64,000 nt of DNA from JAJEAD01 sp964420925. Lineage in GTDB: Bacteria; Pseudomonadota; Gammaproteobacteria; HK1. Shown here piece by piece: positions 48,875 to 58,122 of this stretch. Location: assembly GCA_964420925.1 (NCBI GenBank), contig CAYQVB010000022.1, positions 62,001 to 126,000 of the forward strand. Reading direction: 5' to 3'. A model generated the notes under the pieces. That model was not told where the DNA came from and did no database searches. It was given only the letters and a program-made list of their open reading frames with translations. Position 1 is the stretch's first letter. Every line of letters begins with the position of its first letter. Position numbers and translations under genes: made by a program.

Positions 48875-49819
48875 TCAGGGAAAGACCGCCAGGGTCCGGG
48901 CTTCGATGCTCTCCCGGGGGGTGAAGTCCTCCGGACAGGCGGGATTCCGGAAGCCGGTGTGCCCGGTGAAGCAGGCGCGTCCGTCTCCGGCCGAGTCGTA
49001 GCACTTGAGGAACAGCACCTCGTCCGGCTGCATGTCGGGCGCGTAGTACCATCGGTGCCGTTCGCGATGCCGGAACGAGTAGATCTGGCCCGTGTGGCGC
49101 GGCGTTTCCAGGTTCCCTTCCCCGAAGTGCTGAATCTCGGTGGGCATGAAGTCGTCGAGCTCCGCGCTGCGCGCGTCGCACACCGCGAGCGGGTGGTCCT
49201 GGACCGGGCCCACGATCGGACGCCAGACGTTGATGAGCGCCGCCCGATGCCCCTTCAAGTGGTTCGAGCCGTGCTTGTCGAGGATCTCCCGTATCCGGTG
49301 CGGTCCCGAGTCGAGCGTGTAGTCGTTGTGAGCGCCTTCCACCGGTTCCCGGACTCCGTGCTCTCCTCGCCTCGAACGAGGCCGGCTGCGCACGTTGTGG
49401 TCGAAGACGAAGACCCGCAAGGCGCCGGTGGCCTTTTCGAGCAACGAGGCCACCTCCGGGTAGTAGCGCGCGCGGACTGCGCCCTCGTCGAAGAAATTCC
49501 GGAATGCGCTGCGGTGCGCCTGCAGCTCGAAGCCCGCCTCGTCGAGGCGAAGCTCCGCCGCGATTGGCCGGCAGTCGTACACCGGCATGCGGCAGCGTTC
49601 CCGGGGAGGTCTTTCCAGCCTTCTTCCGCTCGAAGGCGGGAAGGCGCGTACTCTCAATGGTTCCGCCTGGGGCACGGTGTAGCAGAGCTCCGCCATCACG
49701 TAGTCGAGATTCGGCCTGGTCGTAGCCGGCGCCTCGGAGCCGTTGTCCTCCCGGTCGCGGCGGCGCTCCGGCTCGCTCCGGTCTTCGGAGGCTCGATTCT
49801 GAACTCGATGCTTCGTCAC
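48875..49819 (-). CDS. CmcJ/AsaB-like putative oxygenase or methyltransferase-family protein
   Basis: A 314-residue protein of the CmcJ/NvfI/GA4-desaturase-like family. The best marker is the ALINVWRPIVGPVQDHPLAV segment, preceded by VFVFDHNVRSR and followed by FMPTEIQHFGEGN and RWYYAPDMQPDEVLFLKCYD. Members act in antibiotic and toxin pathways, often as iron/2-oxoglutarate-type oxygenases. The start is GTG 49819, with AGGAG eight bases upstream (GTG 49822 is also possible); longer frames add a low-complexity Arg-rich tail. The gene forms a minus-strand run with an SDR dehydrogenase 41 bases upstream. Confidence 0.72.
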   Translation of the reverse strand: MTKHRVQNRASEDRSEPERRRDREDNGSEAPATTRPNLDYVMAELCYTVPQAEPLRVRAFPPSSGRRLERPPRERCRMPVYDCRPIAAELRLDEAGFELQAHRSAFRNFFDEGAVRARYYPEVASLLEKATGALRVFVFDHNVRSRPRSRRGEHGVREPVEGAHNDYTLDSGPHRIREILDKHGSNHLKGHRAALINVWRPIVGPVQDHPLAVCDARSAELDDFMPTEIQHFGEGNLETPRHTGQIYSFRHRERHRWYYAPDMQPDEVLFLKCYDSAGDGRACFTGHTGFRNPACPEDFTPRESIEARTLAVFP

Positions 49820-49860
49820 CACCCGTACTCCTCTCTTCGCGGGCGCTTCAGCGCGGCCCC

Positions 49861-50628
49861 TCACTCCACCGAGCAGCGTCCGCCGTCCACCACGAAGGCC
49901 TGCCCGCTCGTCCACGCTCCGGCGCGGCTCGCGAGGTACACGGCGATGCCCGCAATGTCGCGTGGCTCGCCGATGCGCCCGAGCGGGGTGCGTTCCAAGG
50001 TCTCGGCGAGGAGTTCCTCGTTCTCCCACAGGGCGCGTGCAAAGTCGGTCTTCACCAGTCCGGGAAGGATCGCGTTGGTGCGGATGTTGTCCTTGCCGTA
50101 GGCCACGCACAGGTTCTTGACCAGCATCAGGCCCGCGATCTTGCTCAGGTTGTAGGTGCCGAGATAGTCCGAGCCCTTGAGCGCGCCGATGCTCGAGACC
50201 ACGATGATCGCGCCGTCCCGGCGGCGCTGCATGTCCGGGACGACGAGGCGGGCGAGCTTCATGACGCCGCGCAGGTTCACGTGCATGGTTTTCTCGTAGG
50301 CCTCGTCGGGAATGTCCAGGAAGGGGCCGTAGTAGGGATTTGCGGCGGCATTGGCGACCAGCACGTCGACGCGGCCCCAGGTCTCGAGGGTGCGGGCAAC
50401 GAGGTCGCGCATCTGGTCCTCGTGGCTCACGTTGCAGGGGATGTCCATTGCCTGCCCACCGGCGTCACGGATCGCGGTCGCGACCTGCGTGCAGGCCTCC
50501 GCCTTGCGGCTCGAGATGACCACCCTGGCGCCATGCTCGGCGAGCCCTTCCGCGATGGCCCGGCCGATTCCCCGGGACGAGCCGGTCACGAGGGCGACTT
50601 TGCCGCTCAGATCGAAGAGTGGGTCCAT
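49861..50628 (-). CDS. Short-chain dehydrogenase/reductase
   Basis: A 255-residue NAD(P)-dependent oxidoreductase. It has the cofactor motif TGSSRGIG at about 16-23, the VANAAANPYYG motif (NAA) near residue 92, the catalytic Ser of VVSSIGALKG and the Tyr-x-x-x-Lys pair in TYNLSKIAG. The C-terminus GQAFVVDGG is standard. It lies between the CmcJ-like gene and xthA on the same strand. The substrate is unknown. Confidence 0.88.
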   Translation of the reverse strand: MDPLFDLSGKVALVTGSSRGIGRAIAEGLAEHGARVVISSRKAEACTQVATAIRDAGGQAMDIPCNVSHEDQMRDLVARTLETWGRVDVLVANAAANPYYGPFLDIPDEAYEKTMHVNLRGVMKLARLVVPDMQRRRDGAIIVVSSIGALKGSDYLGTYNLSKIAGLMLVKNLCVAYGKDNIRTNAILPGLVKTDFARALWENEELLAETLERTPLGRIGEPRDIAGIAVYLASRAGAWTSGQAFVVDGGRCSVE

Positions 50629-50653
50629 GCGAGCGCGTCCTCCGTTGGCAGAG

Positions 50654-51430
50654 TCATCCCAGGTCCAGGTCCACGCCGACCGGGCAGTGGTCCGACCCCA
50701 TGACCGCCGGCCGGATGAACGCCTCCCGGACCCGTTTCATCGCCGCGGGCGACGCGAGCACGTAGTCGATGCGCCAGCCGACGTTGCGCGCGCGCGCCCC
50801 GCCGCGCTGGCTCCACCAGGAGTAGTGCCCCGCCTCCCCCGGGTGCAGCCGGCGGAAGGTGTCTACCCATCCCGCCTCGAAGAGGCGATCCAGCTCGGCC
50901 CGTTCCTCGGGAAGAAAGCCGCTGTTTTTCACGTTGTCCTTGGGGCGGGCGAGATCGATTTCCCGGTGCGCGGTGTTGTAGTCGCCGATCACCAGCACCG
51001 GCTGGCGGCGCCGGAGCTTCTGCGCCCGGTCGAACACTGCCCGGTAGAAGTCGAGCTTGTAGGGGACGCGGCTGTTGTCCCGGTCCTTGCCGCTTCCCTT
51101 GGGAAAGTAGGCGTTGATGACCGTGAGCCGGTCGAAGCGGGCAATCTGCAGGCGCCCTTCCACGTCGAAACGTGGCTCGCCGAGCGAAGTCTCGATGTGC
51201 GTCGGAGGTTGTCGGGAGAACAGGGCCACGCCGCTGTAGCCGGGACGCTCGGCGGGGTTCAAGTGGACATGCCAGCCATCCAGGTTCCGAACCTCGTCGG
51301 GAAGCTGATCCGCGAAGGCTCGGACCTCCTGCAGCCCGACGATGTCCGCTTCCGAGCGGCGCAGAGATTCGACGAAGCCCTTCTTTGCGCAGGCGCGCAG
51401 GCCGTTGACGTTCCAGCTCACGACTCTCAT
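50654..51430 (-). CDS. xthA: Exodeoxyribonuclease III (AP endonuclease)
   Basis: A 258-residue DNA-repair nuclease of the exonuclease III family, which cuts at abasic sites. Key motifs are the N-terminal VVSWNVNGLRAC (metal Asn), DIVGLQEVRA (metal Glu), INAYFPKGSGKD, LVIGDYNTAH (catalytic Asp and Asn), GWRIDYVLAS and the terminal GSDHCPVGVDL. The start ATG 51430 has GAGGT about eight bases upstream and overlaps the stop of an enoyl-CoA hydratase remnant (ATGA). Confidence 0.94.
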   Translation of the reverse strand: MRVVSWNVNGLRACAKKGFVESLRRSEADIVGLQEVRAFADQLPDEVRNLDGWHVHLNPAERPGYSGVALFSRQPPTHIETSLGEPRFDVEGRLQIARFDRLTVINAYFPKGSGKDRDNSRVPYKLDFYRAVFDRAQKLRRRQPVLVIGDYNTAHREIDLARPKDNVKNSGFLPEERAELDRLFEAGWVDTFRRLHPGEAGHYSWWSQRGGARARNVGWRIDYVLASPAAMKRVREAFIRPAVMGSDHCPVGVDLDLG

Positions 51431-51615
51431 GGGTGCGACCTCGAGGCGCGGCGCCGGCAGGATGCCCCGGTGGCGGTATCGGTGTTCGCCTCCCCGAAGA
51501 CTTCTTCCGCCCGAATGCGCAGCTCCTCGCTGATCGCGTTCAGCTCGTCGGGGCGGTTGAGGGTCACGTAACCGACATGGCCGTCGGTCTCGTGGAGCAC
51601 CAGGTCGTCTTGCAT
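51427..51615 (-). pseudogene. N-terminal remnant of an enoyl-CoA hydratase/isomerase gene
   Basis: A 62-residue frame beginning MQDDLVLHETDGHVGYVTLN, then RPDELNAISEELRIRAEEVF. This is the N-terminus of an enoyl-CoA hydratase (the ...VTLNRPDxLNAI motif). After about 45 residues the similarity stops and the frame ends as ATGA over the xthA start. The catalytic part of such an enzyme (about 250 residues) is absent, so the gene is broken by a deletion, leaving its start joined to xthA. Confidence 0.75.
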
Positions 51616-51935
51616 GCGTCGGGTTCAGCCCGGGAGAGAGGATGCGGCATGAGACCACGAGGGGCGATGCGCGGCAAGACGGCCCTTGACGGAAGAACCC
51701 CGTTGGCCGGCACCGGTCCGGGGGGCTTTTCACGCTCGCAGGGGATTTGCTCCGATTCAACGGTTTGCGTGGATTCCCGCGCAAGCGGGAATCCACCCGA
51801 GACCGTGTAGTTCGCGTTGTAAGCACAGGGTGGTCGGCGTGAAAGGCTCCTGGCCGCCAGCTTCCCGTACTTGAAGTTGGCTCGCGCGATCCCTATCTTC
51901 CGACCGCTTGACCTCCATGGAAACGCAGCCGAGCA
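51616..51935. other. Gene-free divergent region between the remnant and the FmdB gene
   Basis: About 320 bases with no real gene. It contains the palindromic repeat at 51769-51796 described separately. It must also carry promoters for xthA and for the FmdB-aspS pair, but no clear boxes are seen. Confidence 0.4.
51769..51796. repeat. Perfect palindromic repeat with GCAA loop
   Basis: GTGGATTCCCGC (51769-51780) and its exact inverse (51785-51796) flank the loop GCAA. It belongs to the same element family as the copies at 39602-39691 and 38342-38360. The 12-bp stem with a GNRA-type loop would fold stably in RNA. Confidence 0.75.
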
Positions 51936-52295
51936 ATGCCCATATACGCCTATGAATGCGGCGCCTGCGGTGCGACGCACGACTTCCTTCAAAAGATGGG
52001 GGAAGGGCGCAAGCGCAAGTGCCCGAGCTGCGGCGAGCTGCGCCTGCGCAAGCTGGTCACCGCCGCGGCCTTTCATCTCAAGGGTACCGGCTGGTACGTG
52101 ACCGACTTCAGGGACAAGGACAAGAAGAAGGAGCCGGAAGAAGGTACGGAGAAGAAGAAGCCGGAGGGAGAGAGCAAGACGGAGGCCGGGGGCAAGAAGG
52201 ATTCCTCCTCCGGCGACGCGAAGAGCACGAGCGCGGGCAAGGCTCCGGCTTCCACGAGTGGGGGCGGCAGCAGCGCGAGCGCCCCGGCGGACTGA
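51936..52295 (+). CDS. FmdB-family zinc-ribbon protein
   Basis: A 119-residue protein. Residues 1-45 are the FmdB-type regulatory zinc ribbon with paired cysteines at 8, 11, 29 and 32 (YECGACG and CPSCGEL). The segment FHLKGTGWYVTDF follows. The C-terminal half is low complexity: a Lys/Glu stretch, then Ser/Gly/Ala. Function of the family is not well known; it is often found next to aspS in gammaproteobacteria, as it is here (53 bases upstream). Confidence 0.85.
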   Translation: MPIYAYECGACGATHDFLQKMGEGRKRKCPSCGELRLRKLVTAAAFHLKGTGWYVTDFRDKDKKKEPEEGTEKKKPEGESKTEAGGKKDSSSGDAKSTSAGKAPASTSGGGSSASAPAD

Positions 52296-52348
52296 AGGGT
52301 CCGGCCCTGCCCTTGAGCCGGGCGGGCCCCGTACGCCCCATCGAGCCC

Positions 52349-54112
<1,764 letters not shown>

Positions 54113-54115
54113 GTT

Positions 54116-54143
54116 ACCGGAGGTTGCGGACTGCGCCTCCGGT
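54116..54143 (+). terminator. Hairpin after aspS
   Basis: ACCGGAGG (54116-54123) and CCTCCGGT (54136-54143) form an 8-bp stem with a 12-base loop, three bases after the aspS stop codon. No T-run follows, so it is a probable weak terminator or 3'-end stabiliser. Confidence 0.45.
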
Positions 54144-54442
54144 CACCCGCTCCATCTCCTTCGTTGCAGGCCGCACCGGCAGACTTTCGTCAACCGACGC
54201 TGGCCGGAGTCCTCACGCCCCTGCGGTACCGCCCATTCCGCTGCCACCATTTCTCCCGGACCAAGGAGCGGGCACCGGGGCCGCGTGGCATCACCAATAC
54301 CCTGGAAGGGTTACGATCCGGATGCTCATCGAGCGGGGCGACACACGCCGGAAGACCAATGTGGATATGATGTGCTTGGGCAGTCCCGCGAGTTCCGCTC
54401 GTCCGGCCGTTGTCCGGCCCCACGACGGTTGAGGCAGACGAC
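54144..54442. other. Gene-free stretch before the AAA/TOPRIM pair
   Basis: About 300 bases without a convincing gene. It lies between the aspS hairpin and the ATPase gene, so it should contain the promoter of the ATPase/TOPRIM pair. No clear boxes or repeats are seen. Confidence 0.4.
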
Positions 54443-55861
54443 ATGTTGACCCGCCTGGAAGTCAATGGCTTCAAGAATCTGATCGGGTTCACCGCCGACT
54501 TCGGTCCATACACCTGCATTGCAGGACCCAATGGAACCGGGAAGTCCAATGTGTTCGATGCCATCCACTTCCTGTCTCTTCTCGCCGACCACTCTATTCT
54601 CGAGGCTGCCGTTCGCGTCCGGACGAGAACTGACGACACTGCACGTCTGGACGACCTCTTCTTTCGTGGAAGCTCGACCGGCAACGAATCGTTCCGCATC
54701 GCGGCTGAAATGCTCGTGGAGCAGGATGTGACCGACGACTTCGGGCGTCCGGGAAGGGCTAGTTCGACCTTCTTGCGCTATGAGGTCGAGTTTGGCAAGA
54801 AATACGGACACTCCGAAAGAACATCGCTGTCGGTCTTCGACATCGAGCTTCGTTCGGAGTCGTTGCACCACATACGCCAGGGAGATGCAGGCAAACGCCT
54901 GAGGTTCCCTCACTCCAAGGCTGGCTTCAGGGACAAGGCGGTTCGGAACCGGCGATTTGCAAAGTCGGGATACATATCCACTGAGCAAAGCTCGGACGGT
55001 GCAACCGAGATCGTCGTTCACCAGGACGGTGGCTCGAGGGGACCGGGCCAAAGAGCGCCGGCTCACACCGCGCCACGGACCATCGTAGGTACGACGAATA
55101 CCGTCGCCACTCCGACTATCCTTGCGGCCCGCAGGGAAATGCAGAAATGGCGGCTGCTGTCGCTCGAGCCGAGCGCAATGCGCCGCCCCGATCGCCTGGG
55201 GAGAGACCCGACGGTCGTCTCCGATAACGGGGCGCATCTCGCCGCGGCTTTGAACCGGCTCAAGGAGACAGACGTTTCCGGGGGAAGCGTCGTCGCGAGA
55301 GTCTCCGCGAGACTGGCGGAACTCGTGCCTGTCCTCAGTGTGGACGTGGAGCGGGATGACGTGCGTGAGTTACTCACGCTGTCCGTCACCGAGTCGGGTG
55401 GAGCAAAGTTTCCGGCGAATGCGATTTCCGACGGAACCCTGCGCTTTCTCGCCCTCTCGATACTCGCCGAAGATCCGGAGGCCAAGGGGCTGATATGTAT
55501 TGAAGAGCCGGAGAACGGCATCCATCCTCAACGTCTGCCTGCCATGGCAAGTCTCATTCGCGACCTGGCGGTAGATGCCAGCTATCCGATCGACTCCGAA
55601 AACATCATGCGGCAGGTCATCCTGGCAACCCATTCGCCCTATTTCTTCCAACTCCAGGAGCCCGATGATGTGCTACTGGCGGAAGAGACCATGGTTCGAT
55701 ACGCCGATTCCTCCGTTAAGGGGCTCCGGTGCTACGCCTTGAAGGACAGTTGGCGAGCAACGGCCGACGGCGGCACGACCGTGCTGGGACTGTCAATGAT
55801 GAAGGACTACTTGCAGCCGCCCGAAGGCGTGCAGCTTCGCCTTCCTCTTTACTTCTCCTAG
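54443..55861 (+). CDS. AAA (SMC-like/OLD-type) ATPase of a probable two-gene defence pair
   Basis: A 472-residue ATPase of the AAA_15/AAA_21 type. The start is RLEVNGFKNL, followed by Walker A (GPNGTGKSN, 28-36), a long middle part (about 110-300) of coil and insert, a signature-like ISDGTLRFLAL (328-338), Walker B with its catalytic Glu (LICIEEPENGIHP, about 350-361) and an H-loop (ATHSPYFF, 395-402). Such ATPases drive defence nucleases (OLD, PARIS AriA, Gabija-like). ATG 54443 is chosen because GAGG lies about eight bases upstream; TTG 54410 is in frame. A TOPRIM-type protein gene starts five bases after its stop codon. Confidence 0.8.
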   Translation: MLTRLEVNGFKNLIGFTADFGPYTCIAGPNGTGKSNVFDAIHFLSLLADHSILEAAVRVRTRTDDTARLDDLFFRGSSTGNESFRIAAEMLVEQDVTDDFGRPGRASSTFLRYEVEFGKKYGHSERTSLSVFDIELRSESLHHIRQGDAGKRLRFPHSKAGFRDKAVRNRRFAKSGYISTEQSSDGATEIVVHQDGGSRGPGQRAPAHTAPRTIVGTTNTVATPTILAARREMQKWRLLSLEPSAMRRPDRLGRDPTVVSDNGAHLAAALNRLKETDVSGGSVVARVSARLAELVPVLSVDVERDDVRELLTLSVTESGGAKFPANAISDGTLRFLALSILAEDPEAKGLICIEEPENGIHPQRLPAMASLIRDLAVDASYPIDSENIMRQVILATHSPYFFQLQEPDDVLLAEETMVRYADSSVKGLRCYALKDSWRATADGGTTVLGLSMMKDYLQPPEGVQLRLPLYFS

Positions 55862-55866
55862 GAGTC

Positions 55867-56544
55867 ATGCACAGGAGGTTGTTGCGCTTCCTTCTCTTGT
55901 GCGAGGGGGGTTCCGATACGGCGTTGGTGCCACACCTTCGCCAGCTACTGTCATTCTGTGGTGCAGTAGAAGTTGTCGGGACGGCACTGCCCCTTGCCGG
56001 CGTTCAGGACCCGGGGGGAGCCGGTGCTTCGGTGCTGGCAAGAAAAATGCGAGTCGTACTCGAGGTCGAGCCGGGATTCGAGGTGCTCTTCGTCCATCGA
56101 GACGCCGATGCAGCAGGACTGGAAGCAAGACTGGATGAGATAGTCTCGGCACTCGTTGAAGTAGAGTTGCTTGATGCCGGAGTTGCCGTGATTCCTGTTC
56201 GCATGACAGAGGCTTGGATTCTCCTCGATGAGGAGTCTATCCGGAGAGTTGCCGGCAATCCGAGGGGCCGGCAGGCGCTGAACCTGCCCGCACCCGCCAG
56301 AATCGAGGACGATCCGAACCCAAAGAGGACCCTTGAAGAGGCTCTTGTAGTGGCTTCCGGTCATCAAGGACGTCGGCTGAGGAAGTTCAGGAAGAAATTT
56401 GGCGCGCACCGCCGCATCCTCCTCGAACAGCTCCCGGTAGGTCACGCCTTGAACCATGTACCTGCGTGGTCGCGGTTGAGGCAACAAGTGGCCGACCTTG
56501 TCTTCAGGCTGAACTCCGGGGGTCCGGGACAGGGTGCGCAATGA
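55867..56544 (+). CDS. TOPRIM-fold putative nuclease partner of the AAA ATPase
   Basis: A 225-residue protein with the TOPRIM metal-site pattern: Glu13 (FLLLCEGGSDTAL) in the first strand and an Asp79-x-Asp81 pair (VLFVHRDADA) later. Between them lies the GAGASVLARKMRVV segment. The rest (PVRMTEAWILLDEE, RRLRKFRKKFG, WSRLRQQVADLVFRL) is helical; this resembles DUF4276-type proteins. TOPRIM domains cut nucleic acid in OLD and PARIS AriB. AGGAG lies two bases before the ATG. The tight pairing with the ATPase suggests they act as one complex. Confidence 0.7.
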   Translation: MHRRLLRFLLLCEGGSDTALVPHLRQLLSFCGAVEVVGTALPLAGVQDPGGAGASVLARKMRVVLEVEPGFEVLFVHRDADAAGLEARLDEIVSALVEVELLDAGVAVIPVRMTEAWILLDEESIRRVAGNPRGRQALNLPAPARIEDDPNPKRTLEEALVVASGHQGRRLRKFRKKFGAHRRILLEQLPVGHALNHVPAWSRLRQQVADLVFRLNSGGPGQGAQ

Positions 56545-56631
56545 ACAAGGGTCAACCCGCCTGACCTCCGGAGCAGAGGTGAGAGCATTCGCGGGGACTG
56601 AACCAGCGGGGTACGACATGAAAGGCTGCGG

Positions 56632-57531
56632 GTGCTGAAGGTCCTGCTCTTCGGCAGCGAGAGCGACTTCACTTCGATCGTCCTCCAGGGACTCGTTGCA
56701 GCCCGCGTTTCCGTCGGCGCCGTGGGGATCCTCGGGGCGCGGCGCCCGCATCTCGCACCGGGGCCGGCGGAGCTGCGGGTAGTGCAGGCTGGCGACGTCG
56801 GCACCGTCGCCTCCACCCATGGCATTCCGCTGCTGGCTCTCGATGCGCTGTCAGAGGACGGCGCGCTCGGGGCGGCCGCCCGGCACCGGCCCGACCTGCT
56901 TGTGACAGCCTGCTTTCCGCGCATCCTCGGAGAGCGCTGGCTGACGCTGGCTCCCCACGGCGCCTTCAACCTGCATCCTTCGCGGCTGCCCGCCTACCGG
57001 GGTCCGAGTCCTCTGTTCTGGCAATTCAGGAACGGAGAGGAGCGCGTGGGCATCACCCTGCATCGGGCGGTGGCCGCCGTCGACGCGGGACCCATGCTGG
57101 AAATCGACGAGGTCCCGGTCTCCGCCGGCGTGAGCGCGAGCGAGGTGAACGCGGCGCTCGCCCGGCGAGGCGCCGCACTCCTTGCCCGCGCCGTCGGGCA
57201 AGTCCAGACGGGAGCGCTGAGCGAGAGCGGGCAGGACGAGGCGCGGGCGACCTGGTTCGGGTGGCCGGACGAGAGCGCGTTTCGGATTCCCACCTCGTGG
57301 ACGGCCGAACGCGCCTTTCGCTTCATGCGGGGAGTCGCGGAGTGGGGCCGGCCGTTCTTCATCGAAACCGGAGGCGAGACGCTGGTGGCGGAGTGCGCGC
57401 TCGACTTCGAGGCGCAGGGCGGGCGACCGGGCGGGGTGTGGCGCGAGGGAAGGGTGGCGACGGTCGGGTTCGCCTCCGGCACGCTGCGGGTGCGCGTCTG
57501 CGCCGGCACGGGGTCCGTGCCGCAGGGCTGA
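56632..57531 (+). CDS. Formyltransferase (Fmt/ArnA-type)
   Basis: A 299-residue protein with a formyl-tetrahydrofolate-dependent transferase fold. The catalytic residues fit Asn113, His115 and Asp151 (FNLHPSRLPAYRGPSPLFWQ and VDAGPML), with the same His-to-Asp spacing of 36 as in ArnA and Fmt. The C-terminal part, about 210-299, is a small divergent domain, as in Fmt. Start GTG 56632. This is shorter and more divergent than a housekeeping methionyl-tRNA formyltransferase, so a sugar- or metabolite-formylating role is possible. It lies 87 bases after the TOPRIM gene on the same strand. Confidence 0.75.
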   Translation: MLKVLLFGSESDFTSIVLQGLVAARVSVGAVGILGARRPHLAPGPAELRVVQAGDVGTVASTHGIPLLALDALSEDGALGAAARHRPDLLVTACFPRILGERWLTLAPHGAFNLHPSRLPAYRGPSPLFWQFRNGEERVGITLHRAVAAVDAGPMLEIDEVPVSAGVSASEVNAALARRGAALLARAVGQVQTGALSESGQDEARATWFGWPDESAFRIPTSWTAERAFRFMRGVAEWGRPFFIETGGETLVAECALDFEAQGGRPGGVWREGRVATVGFASGTLRVRVCAGTGSVPQG

Positions 57532-57885
57532 GCCCGTCACGGGATCGCGGGAGCGCGCCTCCGGCCGGCGCTGCGGATCGAAGCGGTCGCGCGTGGCGCC
57601 GAGAACCACGAGGTGGCTGCGTGGTTTGGCCGCAGCTGCTCGAAGCAGACCGATGCCAAGCCAGCTCGGGCGGCGTACGGACCATGACCGTCGCGGGCCG
57701 CGAATGTCCACGCAGGCGCTGGAAACCGGCCGCATGCATTCGAAGAGCGGGATAGCGTAGACGCCTCGTCTTGTTTGCCCGGCTGCTAGACTTCAGCTAT
57801 CGTCGATTCTCGGAATGTCGGTGCGCATACTGGCCGCGCGCCAAGACAATCGGCCCACCACCAAGCTCTACGCGTAGGAAGGAAC
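57532..57885. other. Gene-free stretch before the SDH-type protease pair
   Basis: About 350 bases with no convincing gene on either strand. No repeat or hairpin stands out. It probably carries the promoter of the protease pair. Confidence 0.4.
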
Positions 57886-58122
57886 ATGATGACGGGCACA
57901 GAGGACTCACGCGAATCCCGCAGCTCTTCGCCCCAGACACGTCCCAGCGAAGCTGAAGTTTCCCAGCTTCTCCAAGAGGCGGCGCAGCAGTACGAAGAGT
58001 GCATGCGCCTTGCGGACTTGGCTGACATTTCCGAGACGGGTGAGGTTACCCACCCCAGATACGCTTGGGACAACCCGATAGGGCTTGTGGTGACGAGACG
58101 TTCGAATGCCGAGTTGGTCTGA
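57886..58122 (+). CDS. Small acidic hypothetical protein overlapping the protease gene
   Basis: A 78-residue protein. Residues of about 20-48 look helical (SEAEVSQLLQEAAQQYEECM), the end has VTHPRYAWDNPIGLVV. GGAAGGAAC directly precedes ATG 57886. Its last 17 bases overlap the start of the SDH-type protease gene, so the two are co-translated. Function unknown; a partner or regulator of the protease is the simplest guess. Confidence 0.65.
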   Translation: MMTGTEDSRESRSSSPQTRPSEAEVSQLLQEAAQQYEECMRLADLADISETGEVTHPRYAWDNPIGLVVTRRSNAELV

